A stretch of DNA of 64,000 bases from Cytophagales bacterium (GCA_004292855.1 RDXN01000033.1:1-64000); one strand, 5' to 3'. Shown: positions 7,645 to 16,876, counted from the stretch's first letter. The notes: generated from the sequence alone by a model not told the origin. A program made the numbers and translations.

Positions 7645-9303
7645 ATGACCCGCTCACAGTTACCTCCGGCGTTTCGCCACCCCTATTCGTTTAACCCTGC
7701 TTACAAAAAGTCGGTTGCTTACTTTTCGATGGAGTTCGCCATCGACCAGGCCCTGAAAACCTACTCGGGGGGGCTGGGCTTTCTGGCCGGTTCGCACATG
7801 CGCTCGGCCTTCGACGAACAACAAAACCTGATTGGGATTGGGGTTCTGTGGAAATACGGCTACTACGATCAGGGACGGGGTACAGACAACGCAATGGCGG
7901 TACAGTTTCGGGAGAAAATGTACAGTTTCTTGCAGGATACAGGCGTCCGATTCACAATTATACTGTTTGGACGTCCGGTTTGGGTGCAGGCCTTCTATCT
8001 CGATCCGAAGCACTTTAACACAGTGCCCATGTTTTTTCTGACGACCGACGTCGACGGAAACGACACCGAAGGCCGCTCTGTTTCGTACCGACTTTACGAC
8101 GCCGACTCGGCCCTGAAAGTGGCGCAGTGCATGCTGTTGGGCCTCGGTGGAGCCAAGTTTTTAGATCAGATCAACTACCGTCCCGAAGTCTATCACCTGA
8201 ACGAGGCCCACGCGGTTTCGGCGGCTTTTCACCTGTACCAAACGCTGGGGAGCGTGGGGGCCGTGCGCGAGCAGATGGTGTTCACAACCCACACGCCCGA
8301 GGAGGCAGGCAACGAAAAACATGATATAGGCTTCCTGCAAAAGCTCGGCTTCTTCGGTGGTCTCTCGCTCGACAAAGTACGCGAGATTACGGGTATGCAA
8401 GACTCCATTTTTAATCACTCGCTGGCCGCTCTGCGCCTTAGTCGCAAGGCCAATGGCGTCTCGAAACTGCATGGCGACGTGTCGCGCCGGATGTGGGGAC
8501 ACTACCCGGACATCTGCGAGATTACCCATGTAACCAACGCCCAAAACCATATTTACTGGACTGATAATCAGATCGAAGCGGCCCGGATCGCGGGCGATGC
8601 TCCGGCCATTGCAACCCGCAAAAAGGCGATGAAAGCCCCGCTGTTCAACATTGTGGCCGATCAGGTGGGCAAGCTCTTCGACCCGACCGTGCTGACGCTC
8701 GTGTGGGCACGCCGGTTTGCAGCCTACAAACGCCCCGACCTCATTACGCACGATGGCGAACGATTCCGCCGGTTAATGAACAACCGCGACTATCCGTTGC
8801 AGGTGATTTGGGCCGGAAAGCCGTATCCGTTCGACGAAGGGGCTGTTCGCACGTTCAATCATTTGTATTACCTGAGCCACCTCTACCCACGCATGGCCGT
8901 GCTGACGGGCCACGAACTCGCCCTCTCGAAAGCTCTCAAAGATGGGGCCGACCTGTGGCTCAACACGCCCATTGTGCCCCGCGAAGCATCGGGAACGAGC
9001 GGCATGACGGCGGCCATGAACGGTGCCATTAACATCTCGACCAACGACGGCTGGATTTGTGAATTTGAGAAGACAAGTGGCCCGAACCAAAACGCGTTTA
9101 TTGTCCCCGAAGCCCAAAAAACGGGTAGCCCGGATCACCACGACCGCGACCACCTGTTCCGGTTGCTCGAAGAAGACGTGCTGCCGATGTACTACGAGCG
9201 GCCCAACGAGTGGCAGGCTCTGCAACTCCGCAGCATGAACGATGTAAACGCTTATTTTACCTCGGCCCGGATGGCGCGTGAGTATTACGAGAAGGTCTAT
9301 TGA
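7645..9303 (+). CDS. glgP: Short alpha-glucan phosphorylase family protein (GT35), PLP lysine replaced by Thr
   Basis: 552 residues, matching the short class rather than the ~800-residue GlgP of enterics. The family normally releases glucose-1-phosphate from alpha-glucans. Recognisable regions are VAYFSMEFAIDQ, the glycine loop YSGGLGFLAGSH, HLNEAHA, VWARRFAAYKRPDL and PREASGTSGMTAAMNGA (446-461). In classical phosphorylases the last motif is EASGxxNMK and its Lys forms the Schiff base with PLP; here that position is Thr455 (codon ACG at 9007-9009). The protein may therefore bind PLP differently or act as a glycosyltransferase. Glycogen synthase is not adjacent. Confidence 0.85.
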   Translation: MTRSQLPPAFRHPYSFNPAYKKSVAYFSMEFAIDQALKTYSGGLGFLAGSHMRSAFDEQQNLIGIGVLWKYGYYDQGRGTDNAMAVQFREKMYSFLQDTGVRFTIILFGRPVWVQAFYLDPKHFNTVPMFFLTTDVDGNDTEGRSVSYRLYDADSALKVAQCMLLGLGGAKFLDQINYRPEVYHLNEAHAVSAAFHLYQTLGSVGAVREQMVFTTHTPEEAGNEKHDIGFLQKLGFFGGLSLDKVREITGMQDSIFNHSLAALRLSRKANGVSKLHGDVSRRMWGHYPDICEITHVTNAQNHIYWTDNQIEAARIAGDAPAIATRKKAMKAPLFNIVADQVGKLFDPTVLTLVWARRFAAYKRPDLITHDGERFRRLMNNRDYPLQVIWAGKPYPFDEGAVRTFNHLYYLSHLYPRMAVLTGHELALSKALKDGADLWLNTPIVPREASGTSGMTAAMNGAINISTNDGWICEFEKTSGPNQNAFIVPEAQKTGSPDHHDRDHLFRLLEEDVLPMYYERPNEWQALQLRSMNDVNAYFTSARMAREYYEKVY

Positions 9304-9328
9304 TTTTAGAGTAAAACACTCCTTGCGT

Positions 9329-10108
9329 ATGTTCCGATCAATTGCCTGTTCAGCCCTGTTGATGTTACTGATGAGTTCTCTAGCACAAGCCCGGCCCAAG
9401 ACCACGCGCGCCCCCACAGACCGCCTGTACGAAATTCGTGTGTATCACCCGACGCCCGGTAAATACGCCGAGATCGTGGATCGGTTCCGGCAATACACCA
9501 CCAGGCTGTTTGAAAAGCACGGCATGGAGAACATTGGATACTGGACCCCCACCGACACAAGCCGCAAAGAGCTGATCTATATTCTGGCCTATCCCGATAA
9601 AGCCGCCCGCGACGCGTCGTGGAAGGCGTTTGGGAGCGATCCGGCCTGGAAAGAGGTGGTTACGAAGACCGAGGCAAAGGGCAAACTCGTAGCCAAAGTC
9701 GACCAGATTTTTATGAAGGAATCCGACATTTCGCCCAAAATTCGGGTGAAGGAGAAATCGCCTGCCCGCGTGTTCGAGATGCGTACGTACACGGCGGCCC
9801 CCGGCAAACTGCCCAACTTGCTCAACCGCTTTCGGGATCACACGATCAAGCTGTTTAGCAAGCACGGCATGAGCCATGTGGGCTACTTCCTGACCACCGA
9901 ACCCACAGCCCCCGACGAAAGCGGCCAGGCGCGGCTGGTGTATTTCCTGGCTCACGAGAGCGAAGCCGCCGGAAAAGCGTCGTTCGACACCTTCCGCAAG
10001 GATGCCAGGTGGATTAAGGCAAAAGCTGACTCAGAGAAAGACGGAGCAATCACCAAAAAAGTAGAATCGTTGTATCTGGTGCCGACGGATTACTCGCCAA
10101 TGAAGTAG
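9329..10108 (+). CDS. Secreted protein with two NIPSNAP domains
   Basis: 259 residues from the ATG at 9329; a longer frame starts at 9278 inside the phosphorylase gene, but only the later start gives a clean signal peptide (MFRSIACSALLMLLMSSLAQA). Two tandem NIPSNAP domains follow, opening with LYEIRVYHPTPGKYAEIVDR and VFEMRTYTAAPGKLPNLLNR, each with an F-x-KHGM-x-x-x-GY segment. The dimeric alpha/beta-barrel fold binds small molecules, but its role in bacteria is not defined. It starts 25 bases after the phosphorylase stop codon. Confidence 0.85.
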   Translation: MFRSIACSALLMLLMSSLAQARPKTTRAPTDRLYEIRVYHPTPGKYAEIVDRFRQYTTRLFEKHGMENIGYWTPTDTSRKELIYILAYPDKAARDASWKAFGSDPAWKEVVTKTEAKGKLVAKVDQIFMKESDISPKIRVKEKSPARVFEMRTYTAAPGKLPNLLNRFRDHTIKLFSKHGMSHVGYFLTTEPTAPDESGQARLVYFLAHESEAAGKASFDTFRKDARWIKAKADSEKDGAITKKVESLYLVPTDYSPMK

Positions 10109-10162
10109 GTTTCCGTTGGCTCAATTCTGCTAACTATTGTCGAGTGAATCGGTTGGGTGTGT

Positions 10163-10537
10163 ATGCTAACACTCGCAGATGCGTCTATTCAATTAGACGA
10201 AACAACCAAAGCCCTAAGCGGAACGGCCAATGGCCCCGCTTCACAAGACGGTATCGCGCTCATCGACAAATGGGCCGGTCCGCTGGGGGAGGTCGATATG
10301 ACCCAACCGCTTGCCGAAACGCTCGGTGCGCTTAAAACACAGTTGCAGGGTACAGGCGACAATAAGGCCGGTATCCAGGAAACAGTAACAAAACTGGCTC
10401 AGCAGGTGTCAGAAATTAGTTCAAAGATGGGTGCCGAGGGCGAGATGCCTTCGCTTTTGGAGGGATTAGCCTCGGCCCTGCGCCAATTGGGCGAAGTATC
10501 GAAGACGGATACCGCCAACGCGACCCCAGTGGAGTAA
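10163..10537 (+). CDS. Small hypothetical protein, probably helical
   Basis: 124 residues from the ATG at 10163; a GTG at 10157 would add two. Residues about 50-115 are mostly amphipathic helix (LKTQLQGTGDNKAGIQETVT, then LAQQVSEISSKMG and LASALRQLGEV), which suggests a helical bundle or coiled coil. There is no signal peptide, membrane segment or recognised domain. A long hairpin follows between it and the convergent DUF2382 gene. Confidence 0.6.
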   Translation: MLTLADASIQLDETTKALSGTANGPASQDGIALIDKWAGPLGEVDMTQPLAETLGALKTQLQGTGDNKAGIQETVTKLAQQVSEISSKMGAEGEMPSLLEGLASALRQLGEVSKTDTANATPVE

Positions 10538-10554
10538 GTGCAGCATTGATTTTT

Positions 10555-10588
10555 TGTTGTTCCGACCGGTCCGCCGGTCGGAACAACA
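10555..10588. terminator. Long perfect hairpin between convergent genes
   Basis: A 15-bp perfect stem (10555-10569 with 10574-10588) closes on a 4-nt loop. The stem core is ttccgaccgg/ccggtcggaa. There is no U tract after it in either direction, so it may stop transcription only partly or protect mRNA ends. It ends four bases from the end of the DUF2382 gene. Confidence 0.6.
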
Positions 10589-10592
10589 GAAA

Positions 10593-11006
10593 CTACTCCG
10601 TCCGCTCCACATCCAGCCGCTCTGTTCGCAGCGTAACTGTCTCATTGTGAGTTATTGTAGTCTGCCGTCGCGTTACCCGCACCTCCTCCACCAGAACTAG
10701 TTTTTTTACCAGCACATATTCTTCCTTCAGGACTGGAATAATCATGGTGTCGCCCTCGTAGCGCACCTCCGGGGCTATCTCAACAGGTTGGTTGATTGAA
10801 ACACGCTCCACCTCTGTATGCTCCTCAAACAAATCGACGGATACCGGAACGGCCTGTTCGTCAATTTGTTTGAGCAGGCGAACTCGGCCCTTTTCGCGCC
10901 ATTCTTTACTGATGTGCAGTTCCTCGGTAATAATCGGAATCACGAGTTGCTCATGCGATTCGGTCGAGGCTGCGACAGGTTGGTCCGGGAATTGGTTGGT
11001 TGTCAT
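10593..11006 (-). CDS. DUF2382 (YsnF/AvaK-like) stress protein
   Basis: 137 residues. The whole chain matches the DUF2382 repeat pattern: LVIPIITEELHISKEWREKG, then VPVSVDLFEEHTEVERVSIN, MIIPVLKEEYVLVKKLVLVE and LRTERLDVERTE. The first half resembles the second, as usual for this beta-rich domain. Family members such as B. subtilis YsnF are general-stress proteins; the molecular function is unknown. There is no signal peptide. It lies downstream of transketolase but is separated from it by a terminator. Confidence 0.85.
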   Translation of the reverse strand: MTTNQFPDQPVAASTESHEQLVIPIITEELHISKEWREKGRVRLLKQIDEQAVPVSVDLFEEHTEVERVSINQPVEIAPEVRYEGDTMIIPVLKEEYVLVKKLVLVEEVRVTRRQTTITHNETVTLRTERLDVERTE

Positions 11007-11066
11007 GCTTCTCTAACAGCCTACTGTTGTAGATGTTCGATAAAATCTATAAGAAATATAGGATAT

Positions 11067-11117
11067 ATTTAAAATTGGCTGACGCGTAGTCGAAGACCAG
11101 ATGCGTCAGCCAATTTT
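11067..11117 (-). terminator. Terminator after transketolase
   Basis: Perfect 15-bp stem (11071-11085 with 11103-11117; core ttggctgacgc/gcgtcagccaa) and a T-rich tract on the minus strand, 11 bases past the tkt stop codon. Confidence 0.85.
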
Positions 11118-11127
11118 ACGTATCAAC

Positions 11128-13176
11128 TCACGACAGCACTTCTTTTTTCTCAATGCCTTCGGGTTGCCCGGCCATAATGGACCGGGCTTTTTTTACGACG
11201 TTTTCCACCGTAAAACCAAAGTATTCCAGGACCTCTTCGCCCGGAGCCGAAAGACCGAACCGATTCATGCTGATGGTGGTGCCCTCATCGGTCACGTATT
11301 TGTGCCAGCCAATGGGCGAGCCAGCCTCAACGGCCAACCGCTTGCGAACCGTAGGCGGCAGAACCTCATGGTGATAGGCCACATCTTGCTGATCAAACAA
11401 CTCCCACGACGGCATACTCACGACCCGCGCCCGAATGCCCTGTTTCTGCAACTCGTCCTGCGCCTTAAGCACCAGCGACACCTCGGAGCCGGTCGCTAGT
11501 AGAATCAGTTCGGGGTTGCCGCCCTCAGCCTCTTTCAGGATATACGCACCCCGTTCAACGCCCTGCGCCGAACCGTACTGACTTTGGTCCAAAACGGGTA
11601 GCTTTTGCCGACACAAAATCAAAACCACCGGCGATTTCGTTTTGGTCATGGCCACGCGCCAGGCCCAAACGGTCTCGTTGGCGTCGGCGGGGCGCAACAC
11701 GATGATATTCGGGATGGTACGGAGCGACACGATCTGCTCAACGGGCTGATGGGTGGGGCCATCTTCGCCCAGGCCAATGCTATCGTGGGTGAACACAAAC
11801 GTAGCCCCCGACTCGGCGAGGGCCGTGAGCCGGATGGCCCCGCGCATGTAGTCGGAGAAGTTCAGGAACGTGCCGCCGTAGGGCCGAACGCCCCCGTGCT
11901 GCGCCATGCCGTTGAGGGCCGCGCCCATCGCGTGTTCGCGCACCCCAAACCAGATGTTCGACTCGTGGTAACTGCCCGGCTGAAAACTTACATCGCCTTT
12001 GGTAGGCATGTCGTTGGAGGAAGCCAAATCGGCGGAGCCACCAAACAAATACGGAACACGCTCTTTGAGAGCCAATAACGCCTTACCCGATGCCTGCCGG
12101 GTGGCCAGGGCACCATCGGCGGTCGTAAACCGGGGCAGGCTGGCGTCCCAGCCGTTGGGGAGTTCGCCCTCGAAGGAGCGGGTAAACTGCTCGGCTTCGG
12201 TTGGGAAGGCCTGCGCGTAGGTGTCGAATCGGTTTTGCCAGTCGGCTTGTAGGTCGGCCCCGCGTTGGCCTGCCTGCGCGAGGTGTTGTTTCACCTGCTC
12301 AGGAATCACGAACGAATCGTCGGGGTTGAAGCCGAAAAATTCTTTTGTCTTGCGGATATTCTCGTCGCCGAGGGGCGAGCCGTGGGTTTTGCTGGTGCCC
12401 TGTTGCGGACTACCGAAGCCAATCACAGTCCGTACGGCGATAATTGAAGGGCGTTCGGTTTCGGCCTGAGCCGAGCGAATAGCCCTTTCGATAGCGTCGA
12501 GGTCGTTGCCGTCGGGCACCTCCTGCGTGTGCCAGCCATAAGCCGCGAATCGCGCCATGCGGTCTTCGGTAAAGGCGAGGTTGGTGGGGCCGTCGAGCGA
12601 GATGAGGTTATCGTCGTAGAGATAAATCATCTTGCCCAGTTTCAGGTGGCCCGCCAACGAGGCTGCTTCGGCAGCAATGCCCTCCATGAGGTCGCCGTCG
12701 CTCACGATAGAGTAGGTGTAATGATCCTGAACGGTGTGGCCGTCGCGGTTGTAGTGAGCGGCCAGAAATGCCTCGGCCATTGCCATGCCCAGCCCGTTGG
12801 CAAAACCCTGCCCGAGCGGTCCGGTAGTCACCTCTACGCCGGGCGTCAGGTTCGATTCGGGGTGGCCGGGGGTTTTGGAGTCGAGTTGCCGGAAGTTCTT
12901 CAGTTCGTCGAGCGAGAGATCATACCCATACAAGTGCAACAGGCTGTACAACAAGGCTGACCCGTGTCCCGCCGATAACACAAACCTGTCGCGGTCGGGC
13001 CAATGCGGGTCGTTGGGGTTGAACCGCAGGAAGCGTGAAAAGAGCACATAAGCCATCGGGGCGGCTCCCAGCGGCAAGCCGGGGTGGCCGGAGTTGGCTT
13101 TCTGCACCATATCGACCGACAACAGTCGGATGGTGTTCACGCTTAGTTGATCGAGGTCGGTTTGGCTGGTGTTCAT
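11128..13176 (-). CDS. tkt: Transketolase
   Basis: 682 residues, the full length of the family. The enzyme moves two-carbon units between sugar phosphates in the pentose phosphate pathway using thiamine diphosphate and a divalent metal. Visible motifs: [20 protein letters not shown] near the N-terminus, [13 protein letters not shown], the ThDP/Mg loop [15 protein letters not shown], and [14 protein letters not shown] with [17 protein letters not shown] in the pyrimidine domain. The C-terminal domain follows (LIATGSEV in the form [12 protein letters not shown]). It is transcribed alone, ends at a strong terminator and starts 25 bases from another gene's terminator. Confidence 0.98.
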   Translation of the reverse strand: MNTSQTDLDQLSVNTIRLLSVDMVQKANSGHPGLPLGAAPMAYVLFSRFLRFNPNDPHWPDRDRFVLSAGHGSALLYSLLHLYGYDLSLDELKNFRQLDSKTPGHPESNLTPGVEVTTGPLGQGFANGLGMAMAEAFLAAHYNRDGHTVQDHYTYSIVSDGDLMEGIAAEAASLAGHLKLGKMIYLYDDNLISLDGPTNLAFTEDRMARFAAYGWHTQEVPDGNDLDAIERAIRSAQAETERPSIIAVRTVIGFGSPQQGTSKTHGSPLGDENIRKTKEFFGFNPDDSFVIPEQVKQHLAQAGQRGADLQADWQNRFDTYAQAFPTEAEQFTRSFEGELPNGWDASLPRFTTADGALATRQASGKALLALKERVPYLFGGSADLASSNDMPTKGDVSFQPGSYHESNIWFGVREHAMGAALNGMAQHGGVRPYGGTFLNFSDYMRGAIRLTALAESGATFVFTHDSIGLGEDGPTHQPVEQIVSLRTIPNIIVLRPADANETVWAWRVAMTKTKSPVVLILCRQKLPVLDQSQYGSAQGVERGAYILKEAEGGNPELILLATGSEVSLVLKAQDELQKQGIRARVVSMPSWELFDQQDVAYHHEVLPPTVRKRLAVEAGSPIGWHKYVTDEGTTISMNRFGLSAPGEEVLEYFGFTVENVVKKARSIMAGQPEGIEKKEVLS

Positions 13177-13200
13177 AACGTCTGTATATCAGATTGGACC

Positions 13201-13236
13201 AAAAAAACGGCCCCGGCACAGCGAGTACCGGGGCCG
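13201..13236 (-). terminator. Terminator after the 13310 lipoprotein gene
   Basis: Stem cggccccgg/ccggggccg with an 11-nt loop and seven T on the minus strand. It separates the lipoprotein gene from transketolase. Confidence 0.85.
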
Positions 13237-13309
13237 CCTTGAAAGGACAACGGCTTAAAGGGCGTTTCGGCCCGAAAAAACTAGCGAGTTGCCAGGTTTT
13301 GACACGCTC

Positions 13310-13903
13310 TCATTGCTTCACCAGCACAACCTGCTGAATACCGCGATTCAGGCCGCGCCAAGTCATTGTTTTGTCGGGCCGAATGTCAAGGGCGAAAACC
13401 TCACCAATCATTCCGATGTCCTGAAGAAATCGCTCCTCAGGTTCAGTATAATGCCAGGAACCTGAAGGAAAATTAAAGTCAAATAACATGAAACCCTTCT
13501 CCCCCTTTTTGGCAACGATCCATTCGGCATTAGCCCGCAGATCGAAATAAATGGGGTACGTTTTGCCTTTATACTCAATGGTTCCGTCGATTTCACTTTG
13601 CCGAAAGTCACGGGGCGTGGTTCGAGGAACCCTGGCCTGATAGAGCGTCAGAGTGGCCAGATCGCGAAAGGTGCTGTCAAACAGAATACCTAACTGGTTT
13701 AGGCTCGGGTTACCATGTAGGTTTCTCACCTGCAACCGCTGGATCTTCCACGTGCCGTGAATCTGGGGCGTTATCTCTTTCATCAACTCGATACTGGCCT
13801 GATCGTAGGTTATTTTTGGCGTGGCTGGAACATCAGCAGCCGGGGGGCGGCATTGGCTGAAAAGGGCCAGGACAAAAAGCAGGGGAAGAAGCGTGGTTTT
13901 CAT
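13310..13903 (-). CDS. Hypothetical lipoprotein
   Basis: 197 residues from the ATG at 13903, which opens a lipoprotein signal (MKTTLLPLLFVLALFSQC, acceptor Cys18). A longer frame starting at 13942 overlaps the upstream gene and would bury the signal. The mature part has conserved-looking stretches HGTWKIQRLQVRN and IDGTIEYKGKTYPIYFDLR but no motif I recognise. It follows the nuclease gene by 35 bases, so the two are probably co-transcribed. Confidence 0.75.
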   Translation of the reverse strand: MKTTLLPLLFVLALFSQCRPPAADVPATPKITYDQASIELMKEITPQIHGTWKIQRLQVRNLHGNPSLNQLGILFDSTFRDLATLTLYQARVPRTTPRDFRQSEIDGTIEYKGKTYPIYFDLRANAEWIVAKKGEKGFMLFDFNFPSGSWHYTEPEERFLQDIGMIGEVFALDIRPDKTMTWRGLNRGIQQVVLVKQ

Positions 13904-13938
13904 GATTGAGTTTGGTTTCAGTTCGTTACCAAAACTAA

Positions 13939-15009
13939 TCAATTATCAAACCACTCGTCGGCATCGGACCCATTTTCGAGCGTACGCTCCAGGTCGTCGG
14001 GGATGAAGGGGAAAAAGTCGATGCCGGTCAGTCGCTCAATCTGATCGACGGGCACCACAAAGGAGGTTAATGGCTCGTTGGATGGTTCGTTGTTCATCAA
14101 AAAACCAACCATGCGTATCTTCGGCGAATTGCAATACAAGATTACCTTGTAAAACTGTTCGGGAACGGCCACCTCGTTCTGCCGACCAATGGTTTCCAGG
14201 CCTTTTTTCAGAACCGGACCCGTCACTACATACAGCCCCCGGTCGCGCCGTGCCCAGGCCCGCACATGGTCTTCCAGTTCTTTCCAGATGCCCCGGTTAA
14301 ACTGCGGGGCCTGCGGGCTGATGTTGCTCATGTAGAACGACTCGCGGGTGAGCCGCTGCGAGAACTTAAAATCGCCCGCCGGGGCCAGGTGCCCCCGGTC
14401 GTAGCCCGAACGAGAGTAATCGGTGGGCAGTGCCGATCCACCTTCCACCAGGGGGTCGGGTTTGAAGCTTTCACGGTCGCGCTCGGCCTCGCCTGTAAGC
14501 TCAAAGGCCAGTAGCGGGTAGGCCACCCAATCGGCCTGCTCGTATTGGTCGCGGTAGCGCAACACGTAGCCATCGTGCCGCACAATCTCATCGTCTGAGG
14601 CAAAAGCGGGTAGCAGAAAGTCGGGCTTTTTCTCGAAATCGAACCGTTTATTGCCCGACAGAGCCGCCTGGTCCTCGGCCTGTGTTTCGCGGAATCGCTG
14701 CTCGTCCGACTGCTCCTCGCTCGCGTTGCTGCCCGAACTTCGGTCGTCGGAGGCCACGTCTTCGGCCTCATCCGATGCCGAATCGGTTGGTTCGGGGGTT
14801 TTGTAGGGATTATGACCGTCGCGGTCGCCCTCTCGGGGGCCGATACCGACGATGCTTTTCAGGTCATTCCACAGGGCCACAAGGGGTTTGGTTCGGCCAC
14901 CGTATTGCAGGAACAGACCGATCATGAAGAAAACAAAAAACATGACGAGGATATTTCCCCGCAATCGAAACCCCCGCCGATACGGCGATTTATGTGATGA
15001 GAAGCGCAT
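13939..15009 (-). CDS. Membrane-anchored DNA/RNA non-specific endonuclease (NUC family)
   Basis: 356 residues from the ATG at 15009. One membrane helix lies at about 19-36 (NILVMFFVFFMIGLFLQYG), followed by an acidic, Ser-rich linker (70-115) and the nuclease domain. The active-site signature is DRGHLAPAGDF, with catalytic His207, and the metal-binding region is MSNISPQAPQFNRGIW. The domain is therefore tethered and probably faces the periplasm or the outside, where it could degrade free nucleic acids. Upstream in-frame Met codons lie inside the intergenic repeat and are unlikely. A TATCTTTG box ends four bases before the start codon, so the mRNA may be leaderless. Confidence 0.85.
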   Translation of the reverse strand: MRFSSHKSPYRRGFRLRGNILVMFFVFFMIGLFLQYGGRTKPLVALWNDLKSIVGIGPREGDRDGHNPYKTPEPTDSASDEAEDVASDDRSSGSNASEEQSDEQRFRETQAEDQAALSGNKRFDFEKKPDFLLPAFASDDEIVRHDGYVLRYRDQYEQADWVAYPLLAFELTGEAERDRESFKPDPLVEGGSALPTDYSRSGYDRGHLAPAGDFKFSQRLTRESFYMSNISPQAPQFNRGIWKELEDHVRAWARRDRGLYVVTGPVLKKGLETIGRQNEVAVPEQFYKVILYCNSPKIRMVGFLMNNEPSNEPLTSFVVPVDQIERLTGIDFFPFIPDDLERTLENGSDADEWFDN

Positions 15010-15012
15010 AGG

Positions 15013-15070
15013 GCAAAGATAAGGAGTGAGAAGATAGGAGTGAGGAGTGAGGAGTTGCTCCTTATCTTTG
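15013..15070. promoter_or_regulatory. Divergent promoter inside an inverted repeat
   Basis: caaagataaggag (15013-15025) and ctccttatctttg (15058-15070) form a perfect 13-bp inverted repeat around a gaggagt-type tandem repeat. Each arm contains TATCTTTG, a match to the TAnnTTTG -7 box, pointing outward. The boxes end four bases from the nuclease ATG (15009) and four from the flavoprotein ATG (15075). Confidence 0.6.
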
Positions 15071-15074
15071 TAGT

Positions 15075-16337
15075 ATGACTTCAATGCACATTGTTGTGAT
15101 TGGCGGGGGGGCAGCCGGGTTTTTCGGGGCTATTACTGCCGCCGAAACGTTCCCGCAGGCAACCGTAACGATTCTGGAAAAAAACCGGCAGGTGCTGGGC
15201 AAAGTGCGGGTGTCGGGCGGGGGGCGTTGCAACGTGACCCACGCCTGTTTCGATAATCGGCAACTCGTAAAACACTACCCACGGGGCGAGAAATGGCTCC
15301 GGCCCCTGTTGACTCAGTTCGACGCCGGGGCCACCGTCCGCTGGTTCGAAAGCCGGGGCGTGCCACTCAAAACCGAACCCGACGGGCGTATGTTCCCCAC
15401 CACCGACTCGTCCGAAACGATCATCAACTGCCTCACCCGCACCGCCGACCGGCTCGGTATTCAAATCCGAACGAGTTGTGGGGTTTCTGAACTGATCCCC
15501 GATTCGTCAACGCCAACCCCGCGCTGGACCGTCCGGCTCCAAACCGGCGAAACGCTACCTGCCGACCGGGTGCTGGTGGCCGTGGGTGGGTATCCGCAAG
15601 TGCCCTCGTACGGTTGGATTCCCCCGGCCAACCATGCCAACGCGCTGGTGTCGCCGGTGCCCTCGCTGTTCACGTTCAATGTGCCCGATAGCCCGTTGCT
15701 GGCGTTGGCGGGTGTGTCGGTGCCCAATGCACAGGTGAGTGTGTCGGGTACGAGTCAGAAACAGAACGGGCCGTTACTGCTCACACACTGGGGTTTCAGC
15801 GGTCCGGCCATCCTGCGGCTCTCGGCCTGGGCCGCCCGCGACCTGGCCGCTGTCGACTACCGGTTTACACTCCGCATCCACTGGCTCGGCGACCAAAACG
15901 AGGCCCAAATCCGCGACGGGTTCGCCAACTTCCGGCAGCAGCACGCTAAGAAGTTGGTTCTCTCGCAGAACCCCTTTGGTCTGCCCGGTCGACTGTGGGA
16001 CGCCTTCGCCCTCGAAGCGGGCATAACCGACCAAACCCGCTGGTCTGAACTCCCAGGCAAGGCCCAAAACCGGCTTGTCGAGAAGCTCACCAACAGTACC
16101 TATCAGGTTGTTGGCAAAAGCACATTCAAAGATGAGTTTGTAACCTGCGGGGGCATCGCGCTTGGCTCGTTGAACCCGCAAACCCTCGAAAGCAACGAGC
16201 ACCCCGGCCTGTTTTTCGCAGGGGAGGTGCTCGATGTTGACGGGATCACGGGCGGCTTTAACTTTCAGAATGCCTGGACCACGGGGTTTGTGGCGGGGCG
16301 GAGCGTGGGAAACCCCACCCCAACCCCTCCCCGTTAG
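15075..16337 (+). CDS. Flavoprotein of the HI0933/YhiN (BaiN-like) family
   Basis: 420 residues, typical length. The N-terminal FAD-binding motif is VVIGGGAAGFFGAITAAE, followed by the family hallmark KVRVSGGGRCNVTH; the C-terminus carries CGGIALGSLNPQTLES and GEVLDVDGITGGFNFQNAW. Members are NAD(P)/FAD-dependent oxidoreductases; some gut homologues reduce bile-acid intermediates, while the role in environmental bacteria is unknown. The last residues (GNPTPTPPR) are encoded by the left arm of the repeat at 16310, so the repeat has supplied the stop codon. An ATG at 15084 is an equally possible start. Confidence 0.9.
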   Translation: MTSMHIVVIGGGAAGFFGAITAAETFPQATVTILEKNRQVLGKVRVSGGGRCNVTHACFDNRQLVKHYPRGEKWLRPLLTQFDAGATVRWFESRGVPLKTEPDGRMFPTTDSSETIINCLTRTADRLGIQIRTSCGVSELIPDSSTPTPRWTVRLQTGETLPADRVLVAVGGYPQVPSYGWIPPANHANALVSPVPSLFTFNVPDSPLLALAGVSVPNAQVSVSGTSQKQNGPLLLTHWGFSGPAILRLSAWAARDLAAVDYRFTLRIHWLGDQNEAQIRDGFANFRQQHAKKLVLSQNPFGLPGRLWDAFALEAGITDQTRWSELPGKAQNRLVEKLTNSTYQVVGKSTFKDEFVTCGGIALGSLNPQTLESNEHPGLFFAGEVLDVDGITGGFNFQNAWTTGFVAGRSVGNPTPTPPR

Positions 16338-16443
16338 GGAGGGGCTATGCAAAGTCCATCTACTATTCTAGTCTAAGCTGTAGAATTAAGAAAGTAGATG
16401 GTCGTTTGCCCCTCCCTACTGGGGAGGGGTTGGGGTGGGGTTT
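16310..16443. repeat. 134-bp imperfect palindrome between convergent genes
   Basis: The outer arms (16310-16332 and 16421-16443) read aaaccccaccccaacccc and its complement. Inner arms with gggaggggc/gcccctccc and catctact/agtagatg continue almost to the centre, so the whole element can fold back. The left arm encodes the end of the flavoprotein and the right arm touches the stop codon of the YciI gene. It may stop transcription from both sides. Confidence 0.85.
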
Positions 16444-16730
16444 TACACCTTCGCCTGCCTAAACGGCTTAATGTCAATCGTCTCCCAAACTTTGTTCTGG
16501 ACATATGGCTCCCACGAAAGCCAGTCTTGTAACTGCTCGTCGGTCTCGAAATCGAGCACCATCATGGAACCAATCATCTTGCCTTCGGGGCTGAGCAAGG
16601 CACCGCCGAGCACATAATGACCTAAATCTCTTAGTTTTTGGGCACCGTCGAGGTGCATGGGCCGAACGCTCATTCGGCGGTCGAGGGCTTGTTCGTCGGT
16701 GCCATCGTAGGCATGAACCACGTAAAGCAT
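16443..16730 (-). CDS. YciI-family protein
   Basis: 95 residues from the ATG at 16730. The YCII fold is seen in MLYVVHAYDGTDEQALDRRM, then RPMHLDGAQKLRDLGHYVLG and GSMMVLDFETDEQLQDWL, with the central His of the family (PMHLDG). The ending GKMIGSMMV and DPYV-like WEPYVQNKVW are usual. YciI proteins are small ferredoxin-like dimers; some act as lyases or dehalogenase-like enzymes, most are unassigned. Longer in-frame starts reach into the divergent gene's promoter and are unlikely. Confidence 0.85.
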   Translation of the reverse strand: MLYVVHAYDGTDEQALDRRMSVRPMHLDGAQKLRDLGHYVLGGALLSPEGKMIGSMMVLDFETDEQLQDWLSWEPYVQNKVWETIDIKPFRQAKV

Positions 16731-16876
16731 AAGCAGTGGGTTTTTGAATGTCTGGTGGGCAAGATAACACCATTCGGGTGTTTTGTCCCAAACTTGCGGG
16801 GTTTGATCCCAGGAAGTTGGCGTGCTTACTTTGTCGCCGTACGTTTGAATTACTAAACCAAACGAACAACATCGAC

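Noticed and set aside
10555-10588. Intrinsic terminator with full confidence
   Set aside because: The stem is strong, but no U tract follows in either direction, so I list it with reduced confidence.
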